Positions 1-6,102 of a DNA stretch of 7,346 nt are shown here, piece after piece. Source of the DNA: an uncultured Altererythrobacter sp. GTDB taxonomy: Bacteria > Pseudomonadota > Alphaproteobacteria > Sphingomonadales > Sphingomonadaceae. The notes under the pieces are model-generated. The model was given only the letters and a program-made list of their open reading frames with translations, was not told the origin of the DNA and searched no databases. The position numbers and the translations under genes are program-made. Numbering within the stretch: the stretch's first letter is position 1; every line of letters starts with the position of its first letter. Location of the stretch: contig CALFEA010000107.1 in the NCBI GenBank assembly GCA_937950385.1, forward strand, positions 1-7,346, written 5' to 3'.

Positions 1-21
1 TTTTAGGGAGATATCCGTCAT
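1..21 (-). CDS. Start of a downstream gene (partial, unidentified)
   Basis: On the minus strand an ATG at 21-19 opens a frame reading MTDISLK to the window edge. It lies 27 nt after the ctpA stop. A TAAGG sequence ends 8 nt before the ATG and could serve as ribosome binding site. Seven residues are too few to identify the product. In related alphaproteobacteria a Nudix RNA pyrophosphohydrolase (RppH) is often found near ctpA, so this is one candidate, but that is inference from gene order only. Confidence 0.35.
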
Positions 22-48
22 CCCTTGTGCCTTAGCCGCTTAGCCTGC

Positions 49-1410
49 CTACTGCGAGGAGCTTTTCTGATCTTTCAGAGCCACAGAGCTTGGCGTGGTG
101 CGCCGCAAGGTTTCCATCGCATAATGCAATTGGAAGTCTTCAACCCCTTGCTCTTTCAGTTCTTCAGCGCTCAATTTGAAGCGCGGATCGTCGATTTTGT
201 CGCTTTCCAGCGCCTCATCTTCCAGCCCCAGCTCGTTGACCAAATGCCCGCGCAAATCGGATTCGCGCATGGTGTATTTGCTGCGTTTGGCCAGATCAGG
301 ATCGGACAATTGCGGCACAGCGATATCGGGCTTAATCCCACCTTCTTGCACCGAATGACCCGACGGCGTGTAATAGCGCGCAGTCGTCAATTTCAGCGCA
401 GCTTCGCGGCCTTGACCAAGTGGCAGCAGCGACTGGACCGAGCCTTTGCCGAAGCTGCGCTCGCCCATCACCAGCGCGCGGCGGTGATCTTGCAATGCGC
501 CTGCAACGATTTCAGAGGCAGAAGCGGAGCCTGCATCAATCAATACGATCAGCGGCACGCCTGTCGCAATATCGCCGCGGAACATGCTTTCAGCATCATA
601 GAGCAGCGTTTCACCGCGAGCGCGTCCGCGCTGCGATACGATCCGGCCTTTGGAGAGGAACAGATCAGACAAAGCGACAGCCTCATCCAAAGAGCCGCCC
701 GGATTGCTGCGCAGATCGAGCACGAGACCGTTTACACGGCCCGTTGCCTCTTTCTGGATGGCTTCCCATGCGCCCAGAACATCCCTGCCGACATCGCGCG
801 AGAATTCATTGACGGTAACGACGCCAATATTGCCCACCGCAACTTCATGGGTGACCGGCTCCAGCTCGATCACGCCGCGCGTGACAGACACATCAAACGG
901 TTCATCACGGCCAGGGCGGAAAATGGTCAGATTAATCGAAGTGCCTGCTTTGCCGCGCATTTTCGACACAGCATCATCCAGCTTGCCGCCATAAATCAGC
1001 GTCCCATCCAAATGGGTGATATAATCGCCTGCTTTAAGACCTGACTTTTCTGCCGGACTGCCGCGAAATGGCGAGATCACTTTCACCGCGCCATCATCCA
1101 GCATAACTGACAGACCGAGCCCCGAATAATTGCCATCAATCATCGTCTCAAGCCGCTGCAAATCACTGCCATCGACATAGGCGGAATGCGGGTCAAGCGA
1201 ACCGAGCATGCCGTCAATTGCGCCGCGGATTAGCTGTTCATCCTCTACCGGCTCAACATAATGCCGCTTGATTTGCTGGTAAGTCGCAAACAATTTGGCA
1301 AACTCTGGTCCCGCGCGTCCGTCGACTTGCGCCATGGAGATTGTGGCCGTTGGCAGGATCGCAACCGCTGTAACAAGCGCAGCGCTACGCATGAGGGGGG
1401 CAAGTTTCAT
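49..1410 (-). CDS. ctpA: S41-family C-terminal processing protease (CtpA)
   Basis: A 453-residue periplasmic serine protease of the Tsp/Prc/CtpA family, which cleaves envelope proteins from exposed C-termini. Residues 1-27 form a Sec signal peptide with likely cleavage after S-M-A. A PDZ domain covers about 95-170 (GLGLSV near its start), followed by the S41 catalytic domain. The Ser-Lys dyad is visible: the middle Ser of SASASEI is S297 and the Lys of FGKGSVQ is K322, the same 25-residue spacing as E. coli Prc S430/K455. The matching Asp is in QDHRR. I chose the ATG at 1410 because it puts the signal peptide at the N-terminus and has AGGAG 12 nt upstream. An in-frame ATG at 1482 would bury the signal peptide. 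It lies 186 nt after envC and may have its own promoter. In Pseudomonas, CtpA degrades peptidoglycan hydrolases, so the neighbouring LytM proteins are plausible clients (inference). Confidence 0.95.
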   Translation of the reverse strand: MKLAPLMRSAALVTAVAILPTATISMAQVDGRAGPEFAKLFATYQQIKRHYVEPVEDEQLIRGAIDGMLGSLDPHSAYVDGSDLQRLETMIDGNYSGLGLSVMLDDGAVKVISPFRGSPAEKSGLKAGDYITHLDGTLIYGGKLDDAVSKMRGKAGTSINLTIFRPGRDEPFDVSVTRGVIELEPVTHEVAVGNIGVVTVNEFSRDVGRDVLGAWEAIQKEATGRVNGLVLDLRSNPGGSLDEAVALSDLFLSKGRIVSQRGRARGETLLYDAESMFRGDIATGVPLIVLIDAGSASASEIVAGALQDHRRALVMGERSFGKGSVQSLLPLGQGREAALKLTTARYYTPSGHSVQEGGIKPDIAVPQLSDPDLAKRSKYTMRESDLRGHLVNELGLEDEALESDKIDDPRFKLSAEELKEQGVEDFQLHYAMETLRRTTPSSVALKDQKSSSQ

Positions 1411-1441
1411 AAGCGAGGATAGCTCCTGATAGATCGCATGA

Positions 1442-1473
1442 CCGTAATATATACAGCCGTAATGCCAAGGCAT
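1442..1473 (-). promoter_or_regulatory. Candidate control region upstream of ctpA
   Basis: This lies 32-63 nt before the ctpA ATG. It holds an AT-rich TATATA core at 1448-1453, which reads TATATT on the minus strand and could act as a -10 box. Two perfect direct repeats of CCGTAAT flank the core (1442-1448 and 1457-1463, 15-bp period). A perfect inverted repeat, ATGCC-AA-GGCAT, follows at 1462-1473. No good -35 hexamer is seen at the right distance, which would fit an activator-dependent promoter. The repeats are seen directly; promoter function is inferred. Confidence 0.35.
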
Positions 1474-1512
1474 ATCGCGCATTGCCCCTTAACGCCAGAT
1501 GAGAGAGGCTAT

Positions 1513-1537
1513 GGAAACGCTCTGTGCGTTCCTTTTT
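1513..1537 (+). terminator. Terminator-like hairpin on the plus strand, in the envC-ctpA gap
   Basis: On the plus strand GGAAACGC and GCGTTCC pair as a stem of seven base pairs with one bulged base, around the loop TCTGT. The stem is followed at once by TTTTT. This is the layout of an intrinsic terminator, but it points against envC and ctpA, and no plus-strand gene ends here. On the minus strand the same stem has no following T-tract, so there it would be only a hairpin in the envC-ctpA spacer. The stem is short and function is uncertain. Confidence 0.28.
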
Positions 1538-1596
1538 GGGGCAAGCTGCCTTTCGTGTCTTACAGACGCGATAATTTGTCCAAGGTAGGCGAAAAC

Positions 1597-2925
1597 TTAG
1601 AGGAATTCCAGCGGGTTAACTGGCTTACCATCACGCCGCAATTCCCATGTGACAGAGGGTTTATCATCCGCTGCAACGCCCAATGGGCTGCCGCGCGCCA
1701 ATTGCGCCCCTGCATCAACATCGCTGCGCTCAAGGCCTGTAATCAGGCTGGTCCAGCCGGTGGCGTGTTCAATAATGATGATTCGCCCGAACCCTTTATA
1801 GGGCCCTGAAAATGCCACGCGCCCGCCCGCCGGGGCGACCACTTGCGCGCCCGATGATGGTGCGATGACCACACCAGTAGAGCGCACGCCTGCTTCGCTT
1901 TTCTCGCCAAAGCCAGTGATTGTGCGGCCTTGCACGTGCAATTGCATTTCCAAAGGAGGCGAAGGCGCAGCAGTGCCGGCTTCAGCATTGTCTGCATTAT
2001 CATTGGCGGTCTCGCTCGAGCTCGCGCTGGGAGTAGGCGATGGCCTATCCGAGACCGTAGCAATTGATGGCTGCGCAGGGCGCAAAACCGGCCCCGACAA
2101 TTGCGCCAATTCTTGCCGCAATGCGCTTACCTCGCCCAGTTTTCCTACCAAAGCATCCAGATCGCGGGCTTCCTCGGCCAAGGCAAGGGCGCGCTCTTTT
2201 TCGCGCACGGCAATGCCGCTGGCTTGCTGAGATGTGGCTTGCTGGCTGCGCGAAATGGCCGCCAATGCGGTGCGGCGCTCGGCCAGCAGACGCTCGCCGC
2301 CTTGCAATTTTGCCAGCTGCGCATTGGTACTGCGCTCCAGCTCTTGGCCGCGTTCAATATCCTTGCGCAAATCCGCGGTGCGGGCGCGCACTTGCGGCAC
2401 AGTGCTGTCGAGAATTGCGCGCACATAGACCGTGTCTTTCAGCGAGCCGGGCCGCAAAGCCGACAAAGCCAGCGGGCGGCGCGCCATATTCTGCAATGCC
2501 CCGGTCAGCCGCACCAAGGGGCGCTGACGCACAGCAAGCCGAGCGTTCAGCGCGCGGCGTTCTTGACCAATCAAAATGAGGCGCGCATTGGTCGCGGCAA
2601 TCTCAGCTTCGGCCTGCTGAATACGGGCCGCCAATGCCGCTGCCTCGCGCTGAGTTTTGTCCAAGGCTGCACCAGCCTTGTCTGCCTCTGCGGTAAACTG
2701 CTCTGCGCGTTTGGCGGCATCAGCTTGCGCCTTTGTCGCCCGCGCCAAAGCTGCGCGCGCCTCTGCTGGATCATCAACGCCCGCTTCAAAACCGGTCACA
2801 CTGCGCTGCGCAATCAGGCTGGCGGGCCATCCGCCCAGCGCAAATAAAAGCACAAGCAGACAGGCAAGCCAGATGAGGCCAAATGAGGCCAAAAGGGAGA
2901 TCACGGGTTTGTTGGCGACTTGCAT
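1597..2925 (-). CDS. envC: EnvC-family murein hydrolase activator (degenerate LytM/M23 domain)
   Basis: A 442-residue membrane-anchored periplasmic protein. Residues about 8-32 are one hydrophobic signal-anchor. Two Ala/Glu/Arg/Gln-rich coiled-coil stretches follow (about 54-138 and 170-278), then a Pro/Ser/Thr/Ala-rich linker (about 288-325) and a C-terminal LytM fold (about 328-442). The zinc site is lost: against the intact M23 protein in this window, the HxxxD motif is replaced by S349 and V353, the central His by T396, and the HxH pair by S424 and T426. EnvC-type LytM proteins are known to activate division amidases rather than cut peptidoglycan themselves, so that role is expected. The ATG at 2925 is chosen because AGGA lies 7 nt upstream, starting right at the rlmH stop. 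The longer start at 2961 would overlap rlmH by 32 nt and add a polar stretch before the anchor. Confidence 0.9.
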   Translation of the reverse strand: MQVANKPVISLLASFGLIWLACLLVLLFALGGWPASLIAQRSVTGFEAGVDDPAEARAALARATKAQADAAKRAEQFTAEADKAGAALDKTQREAAALAARIQQAEAEIAATNARLILIGQERRALNARLAVRQRPLVRLTGALQNMARRPLALSALRPGSLKDTVYVRAILDSTVPQVRARTADLRKDIERGQELERSTNAQLAKLQGGERLLAERRTALAAISRSQQATSQQASGIAVREKERALALAEEARDLDALVGKLGEVSALRQELAQLSGPVLRPAQPSIATVSDRPSPTPSASSSETANDNADNAEAGTAAPSPPLEMQLHVQGRTITGFGEKSEAGVRSTGVVIAPSSGAQVVAPAGGRVAFSGPYKGFGRIIIIEHATGWTSLITGLERSDVDAGAQLARGSPLGVAADDKPSVTWELRRDGKPVNPLEFL

Positions 2926-2929
2926 GACG

Positions 2930-3352
2930 CTATCCTGCCCTATGATAGGGGTGTCCGGCAAGGATGGTGGTGACGCGGTAAAGCTGTTCCATCACCATCG
3001 CACGGGCCATCAAATGCGGCCAAGTGGCATTGCCAAAGGCAAGCAATAGATCAGCTTCAGCGCGTTCTTCGTTGGAATGGCCATGGGCTGCGCCCAGAAT
3101 AAAGCGCGCCTCGCGCATCCCATCATCGCGCCAAGTGCCGATGATTTTTGCGAGCTCTTCAGAGGCAAGGTTTTTGCCGCGCTCATCCAATAGAACGGTT
3201 TTGCACGGCGTTTGCGGATCAGGAATTTTGCCTCCACTTTCAGGCAGTTCCGTCAATTTTGTTGGCCAAGTGATCCGCTTATCATAGCGCGCGACAAGCT
3301 CTGCTTCAGGCGAGCGAGCAATCTTTCCGCGAGCGATAAGATGGAGTAAAAT
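2930..3352 (-). CDS. rlmH: 23S rRNA pseudouridine-1915 N3-methyltransferase RlmH, apparent ATT start
   Basis: A 140-residue SPOUT-class methyltransferase that uses SAM to methylate pseudouridine 1915 in helix 69 of 23S rRNA on assembled 70S ribosomes. The SAM-binding loop is seen at FILGAAHGH (about 84-92), and the C-terminal knot sequence ends in LYRVTTILAGHPYHRAG, close to the E. coli ending HPYHRE. The first ATG/GTG/TTG codon in frame is a TTG at 3256, which would remove 32 conserved residues. Upstream of it the frame reads LLHLIARGKIARSPE, aligning with E. coli MKLQLVAVG so that its Met falls on the ATT at 3352-3350. AGAGG lies 6 nt before that ATT. No canonical start exists between the rsfS stop and this point. 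Length from ATT matches the family; from TTG it would be only 108 residues. It sits 4 nt before envC. Confidence 0.9.
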   Translation of the reverse strand: MLLHLIARGKIARSPEAELVARYDKRITWPTKLTELPESGGKIPDPQTPCKTVLLDERGKNLASEELAKIIGTWRDDGMREARFILGAAHGHSNEERAEADLLLAFGNATWPHLMARAMVMEQLYRVTTILAGHPYHRAG

Positions 3353-3358
3353 AACAGG

Positions 3359-3363
3359 CCTCT
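3359..3363 (-). promoter_or_regulatory. Shine-Dalgarno sequence for rlmH
   Basis: The minus strand reads AGAGG here, overlapping the rsfS stop codon (TAG then AGG). It is separated by 6 nt from the ATT at 3352-3350. The spacing is right for initiation at ATT and far too long for the TTG at 3256, so it supports the ATT start. The overlap with the stop suggests translational coupling to rsfS. Confidence 0.65.
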
Positions 3364-3808
3364 AGACCGAGCTTCCCATGCCGCCTTCAGCCCCGGTTTC
3401 ATCGGCGCCAAATCCCCACATCCGCTCCAGATTGTAGAATTGGCGAACTTCGGGGCGGAACAAATGCACGATAACATCGCCCGCATCGATCAGCACCCAA
3501 TCCGCCGTTGGCAGACCTTCGATGCGCGATGGGCCAAAGCCTTCTTGCTTCAATTTTTCAGCCAATTTCTGTGCCATGGCGGAGACTTGCCGTGACGAAC
3601 GGCCTGATCCGATCACCATATAATCGGCGATGGAAGATTTGCCTTCCAATGGAATGCTCACCAAATCCTGCACCTGATCATCATCGAGCTGTTTCAAAAC
3701 AGCTGCATGCATATCGTGCTTAGAATTGGCCATTAGGGCATTTGCTTTCATTGCGTTTTCGGCCACCGAAATAGTGGATGATGCCGAGTGGGTTTGTGCC
3801 TGTTGCAT
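3362..3808 (-). CDS. rsfS: Ribosome silencing factor RsfS
   Basis: A 148-residue protein of the RsfS/Iojap family. It binds ribosomal protein uL14 on the 50S subunit and blocks joining with 30S during starvation or subunit maturation. The family core runs from about residue 33 to 135: LDDDQVQDLVSIPLEGKSS, then MVIGSGRSSRQV, TADWVLIDAGDVIVHLF and YNLERMWG, all close to E. coli RsfS (105 residues). The first 32 residues are polar and outside the core. The start is uncertain: ATGs at 3808, 3751, 3733 and 3712 are in frame and none has a strong ribosome binding site. I give the longest. It lies 75 nt after nadD with no terminator seen. It ends in TAG in the same frame as rlmH, 9 nt before the rlmH start. 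Confidence 0.92.
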   Translation of the reverse strand: MQQAQTHSASSTISVAENAMKANALMANSKHDMHAAVLKQLDDDQVQDLVSIPLEGKSSIADYMVIGSGRSSRQVSAMAQKLAEKLKQEGFGPSRIEGLPTADWVLIDAGDVIVHLFRPEVRQFYNLERMWGFGADETGAEGGMGSSV

Positions 3809-3883
3809 AGGCTGTATAGTCTCTTTTTGTGCCGGTGGGAAAGGGGGTTCGCAGATGCGCGTGAGCGCGCGCGAAAAAACGCA

Positions 3884-4552
3884 TCATACTGGACCCGGCG
3901 ATTCGATCAAGCGGTGTGTGATCGGGTCGCGCCGGCTGAAACGGCCACTGGCGCGGGCATATTGCTCTGCCCAATCCGGATTATCGCGCCGCACAGCCGT
4001 GGCGGAACGCGGGTCTGGATCAAATCGCAATGTTACCAATGCAGGTGCACGGCTTAAGCTACCCTGTGTCAGATTGGCCGCGGGAACATGGAATGGTCGC
4101 AACCATGCCATCGCCGGGCTGGTCATTGCGGCGGCATCATAGCCCGGGCGCGCAATCACTGCGATCGGCATGTGCCGCGCGATCCCGCGCCAATCGCGCC
4201 ACAGATGAAACTGCGCCAAATTGTCAGACCCCATCAGCCATACAAATTGCTTGGACGGGTAACGCTGGGTCAGCGCTTTGAGGGTTTTGGATGTATAACG
4301 GGTTCCCAAATCCCGCTCGATCACGGTTGGCACAATCCGCGACCTGCGTGCCTGTTTTTGCGCAGAAGCAAAGCGAGCGGATAATGGCGCCATGCCCGCC
4401 TTTGCCTTCAACGGATTACCGGGCGAGACCAGCCACCATACAGCGTCGAGGCCCAATGCCTCCATTGCAAACAGGCTGATACGCCGGTGCCCGCCATGGG
4501 CCGGATTGAAACTGCCGCCAAGCAATCCGATGCGGGTGTTTCGGTAAGTCAG
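3884..4552 (-). CDS. nadD: Nicotinate-nucleotide adenylyltransferase NadD, apparent CTG start
   Basis: A 222-residue cytoplasmic enzyme joining nicotinate mononucleotide and ATP to form deamido-NAD, the penultimate step of NAD synthesis. It shows the nucleotidyltransferase signature GGSFNPAHGGH (about 12-22, with H19 and H22 as the HxxH-type pair), WLMGSDNL (about 106-112), and a C-terminal RSATAVR (about 182-188) matching the S-x-T-x-x-R signature (ISATIIR in E. coli). The first TTG in frame (4525) gives MLGGSF and would cut off most of the first beta strand. Upstream the frame reads TYRNTRIGLLGG, as expected for the family, with no ATG, GTG or TTG before an in-frame stop inside proA. The CTG at 4552, with GAGAG 7 nt upstream and 10 nt after the proA stop, is the best candidate. 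ATC at 4534 or ATA further up are less likely. Confidence 0.92.
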   Translation of the reverse strand: MTYRNTRIGLLGGSFNPAHGGHRRISLFAMEALGLDAVWWLVSPGNPLKAKAGMAPLSARFASAQKQARRSRIVPTVIERDLGTRYTSKTLKALTQRYPSKQFVWLMGSDNLAQFHLWRDWRGIARHMPIAVIARPGYDAAAMTSPAMAWLRPFHVPAANLTQGSLSRAPALVTLRFDPDPRSATAVRRDNPDWAEQYARASGRFSRRDPITHRLIESPGPV

Positions 4553-4559
4553 AGCGCCG

Positions 4560-4564
4560 CTCTC
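4560..4564 (-). promoter_or_regulatory. Possible Shine-Dalgarno for nadD
   Basis: The minus strand reads GAGAG, overlapping the proA stop codon TGA (4565-4563). It ends 7 nt before the CTG at 4552. It is only a partial match to the anti-Shine-Dalgarno sequence, but it supports initiation at CTG coupled to the end of proA translation. The TTG at 4525 has no comparable sequence near it. Confidence 0.4.
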
Positions 4565-5831
4565 AAGGCCGCGCTTGGCCGCTGCCGCGCACCAGCCATT
4601 TATACGTCGTCAGCCCCTCAAGCGCGACTGGCCCGCGCGCATGCAGGCGCCCTGTGGCAATGCCAATCTCTGCGCCCAGACCAAACTCGCCGCCATCGGC
4701 AAATTGCGAGGAGGCATTGTGCATTACAATCGCGCTGTCGACTTCGTTTAAGAATTGCGCTGCTGCATTCGTATCATCGGCGATGATCACATCGGTATGC
4801 CCAGAGGAATGGCGGGAAATATGCGCCAAAGCGTCCTCCATGCCGTCAACAATCGCAACCGACAGAACCGCTTCCAAATATTCGGTGTCCCAATCTTCGG
4901 CATTGGCTGGTGTGATCCGTGTGTCGAGCGAGCGCGCCCGTGCATCTCCGCGCAATGCGCAGCCGCTGTCGAGCAATGCCGCCACCAATGCTGAGGAATC
5001 GCTGAATTGCGTATCAATCAGCAAGGTCTCCATCGCTCCGCATATGCCAGGACGCCGCATTTTGGCATTGAGCGCCACTTCGCGCGCCATGTCCGGATCG
5101 GCTGAGGCATGAATATAGGTGTGACAAATGCCGTCCAAATGGGCCAGCACCGGCACGCGCGCATCGGCCTGAACGCGGGCAACAAGCCCTTTGCCGCCGC
5201 GCGGGACGATCATATCGATAAGGCCTGCCGCTGACAGCATGGCGCCAACCGCTGCGCGGTCCTGTGTCGGGATCAATTGCACAGCTTCTGACGGCACGCC
5301 GCCTGTCGTTAATCCAGCAATCAAAGCGCCGTGGATCGCCCGGTTAGTATGCACCGCCTCGCTACCCCCTCGAAGGATGGCGGCATTGCCGGCACGCACG
5401 CATAGTGCTGCAGCATCGGCGGTGACATTGGGCCGGCTTTCATAGATGATCCCAATGGTGCCAATCGGCACGCGGACGCGCGACAATTTGAGGCCATTTG
5501 GCCGCTCGCTTTGATCGATCACTTGGCCGACCGGATCATCCAAATTGGCCACCGCTTCAACCGCGCTGGCGATGCCTTCCAGCCGGGCTTCGTCCAACTT
5601 CAAACGGTCGAGCATGGCTGGGGCCAAACCACTCGCTTTGCCCGCTTCCAAGTCCAGTGCATTGGCGGCCAGAATCGCTTCTGTACCCGTCCGCAATTGC
5701 TCTGCCGCCAGAATCAAAGCATGCGCGCGGGCGCCGCTGCTCATGGCGGCGAGCCTGCGCTGCGCGTCGCGCCCTGCGCGTGCAATTTGCTCAATAGTGT
5801 CAGTGATCGATGGGGTTTTCGGTGACGTCAT
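4563..5831 (-). CDS. proA: Gamma-glutamyl phosphate reductase ProA
   Basis: A 422-residue cytoplasmic enzyme of the aldehyde dehydrogenase superfamily. It reduces gamma-glutamyl phosphate with NADPH to glutamate semialdehyde, the second step of proline synthesis from glutamate. Family motifs are intact: VPIGTIGIIYESRPNVT (about 121-137), the dinucleotide-binding LRGGSEA (about 153-159), VPRGGKGL (about 209-216), and NAKMRRPGICGAMETLL with catalytic Cys at C254. It ends with LTTYKWLVRG. The length is typical. The ATG at 5831 is the first suitable start; only a weak AAGC precedes it. It is the first gene of the minus-strand run, so its promoter should lie in the divergent region. No proB is in the window. 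Confidence 0.97.
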   Translation of the reverse strand: MTSPKTPSITDTIEQIARAGRDAQRRLAAMSSGARAHALILAAEQLRTGTEAILAANALDLEAGKASGLAPAMLDRLKLDEARLEGIASAVEAVANLDDPVGQVIDQSERPNGLKLSRVRVPIGTIGIIYESRPNVTADAAALCVRAGNAAILRGGSEAVHTNRAIHGALIAGLTTGGVPSEAVQLIPTQDRAAVGAMLSAAGLIDMIVPRGGKGLVARVQADARVPVLAHLDGICHTYIHASADPDMAREVALNAKMRRPGICGAMETLLIDTQFSDSSALVAALLDSGCALRGDARARSLDTRITPANAEDWDTEYLEAVLSVAIVDGMEDALAHISRHSSGHTDVIIADDTNAAAQFLNEVDSAIVMHNASSQFADGGEFGLGAEIGIATGRLHARGPVALEGLTTYKWLVRGSGQARP

Positions 5832-5987
5832 AGCTTGATGAATAGCAGCGCGAGCCGTCTGTGTCAGCGCACAATTTGCCGCCCAACTGGCCCAAATCTA
5901 CGTAAGAATCGGTAAGCGCGTGACTCAGAGCCAAACGATAAAATTTGTAACAATGCGGCACTCCATTCACCGCCAGCTTGCTCCAAA

Positions 5988-6000
5988 ATGAACGGTTCAT
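5988..6000. repeat. Inverted repeat ATGAAC-G-GTTCAT
   Basis: A perfect 6+1+6 palindrome in the proA/M23 divergent region. Symmetric sites of this size between divergent genes often bind dimeric regulators, so this is a candidate operator. No known regulator was matched. One such 13-mer in about 270 nt is somewhat unlikely by chance but not strongly so. Confidence 0.35.
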
Positions 6001-6035
6001 CGCAACCAACGCTCAATTCACCCCTGATAGGCTGT

Positions 6036-6046
6036 GTCGATTCGAC
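6036..6046. repeat. Inverted repeat GTCGA-T-TCGAC
   Basis: A perfect 5+1+5 palindrome, 57 nt before the M23 start and overlapping the weak -35-like TCGACC. It has the same one-base-centre layout as the repeat at 5988-6000 but a different sequence; the two centres are 47 bp apart. It could be an operator for the M23-bactofilin unit, though an 11-mer palindrome can readily arise by chance. Confidence 0.25.
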
Positions 6047-6088
6047 CCAGAGGCCTCACTTTGATACTGGCCGCGGCAATAAAAAGTT

Positions 6089-6095
6089 GAGAAGG
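6089..6095 (+). promoter_or_regulatory. Shine-Dalgarno for the M23 gene
   Basis: GAGAAGG lies 7 nt before the TTG at 6103. An in-frame TGA sits at 6088-6090 and no ATG or GTG occurs between it and the TTG. The next in-frame ATG (residue 26) has no such sequence, so this site fixes TTG as the start. Confidence 0.7.
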
Positions 6096-6102
6096 GTTCG
6101 CT

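Larger units (their letters stand above)
5832..6102. promoter_or_regulatory. Divergent intergenic region between proA and the M23 gene
   Basis: These 271 nt separate two divergently transcribed units and must carry the promoters for both unless transcription enters from outside. I see no strong sigma-70 promoter in either direction. A weak plus-strand pair, TCGACC (6042-6047) and GATACT (6063-6068), has 15-nt spacing. Two perfect inverted repeats are present, at 5988-6000 and 6036-6046. A 69-codon minus-strand frame (6009-5800) crosses most of it but looks non-coding. Confidence 0.5.

Noticed and set aside
25..1044. Plus-strand 339-codon open frame opposite ctpA
   Set aside because: It is fully antisense to a clear S41 protease, resembles no family I know, and is explained by codon bias leaving few antisense stops.
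1411..1482. Longer ctpA start at ATG 1482
   Set aside because: It would place 24 extra non-hydrophobic residues before a clear signal peptide and would run through the probable promoter region.
2101..2847. Plus-strand 248-codon open frame opposite envC
   Set aside because: It is antisense to the coiled-coil region of envC; the Ala/Gln/Arg-rich product mirrors the envC codons and shows no domain.
3254..3256. TTG as the rlmH start
   Set aside because: It removes 32 conserved residues, including the first beta strand of the SPOUT fold, and lacks the well-placed AGAGG found before the ATT.
3860..3875. GCGCG-TGAG-CGCGC hairpin between nadD and rsfS as a terminator
   Set aside because: In the direction of transcription the T-run comes before the stem rather than after it, so it lacks the layout of an intrinsic terminator.
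3720..3974. 84-codon minus-strand frame over the nadD-rsfS junction
   Set aside because: It overlaps both the nadD C-terminus and the rsfS N-terminus in another frame and has no family features.
5800..6009. 69-codon minus-strand frame across the proA upstream region
   Set aside because: It starts at TTG without a good ribosome binding site, overlaps the proA start by 32 nt, shows no recognisable motif and is not a proline-rich leader peptide.
6042..6068. Sigma-70 promoter TCGACC/GATACT for the M23 gene
   Set aside because: Each hexamer matches only 4 of 6 positions and the 15-nt spacing is short, so I do not list it as a supported promoter.
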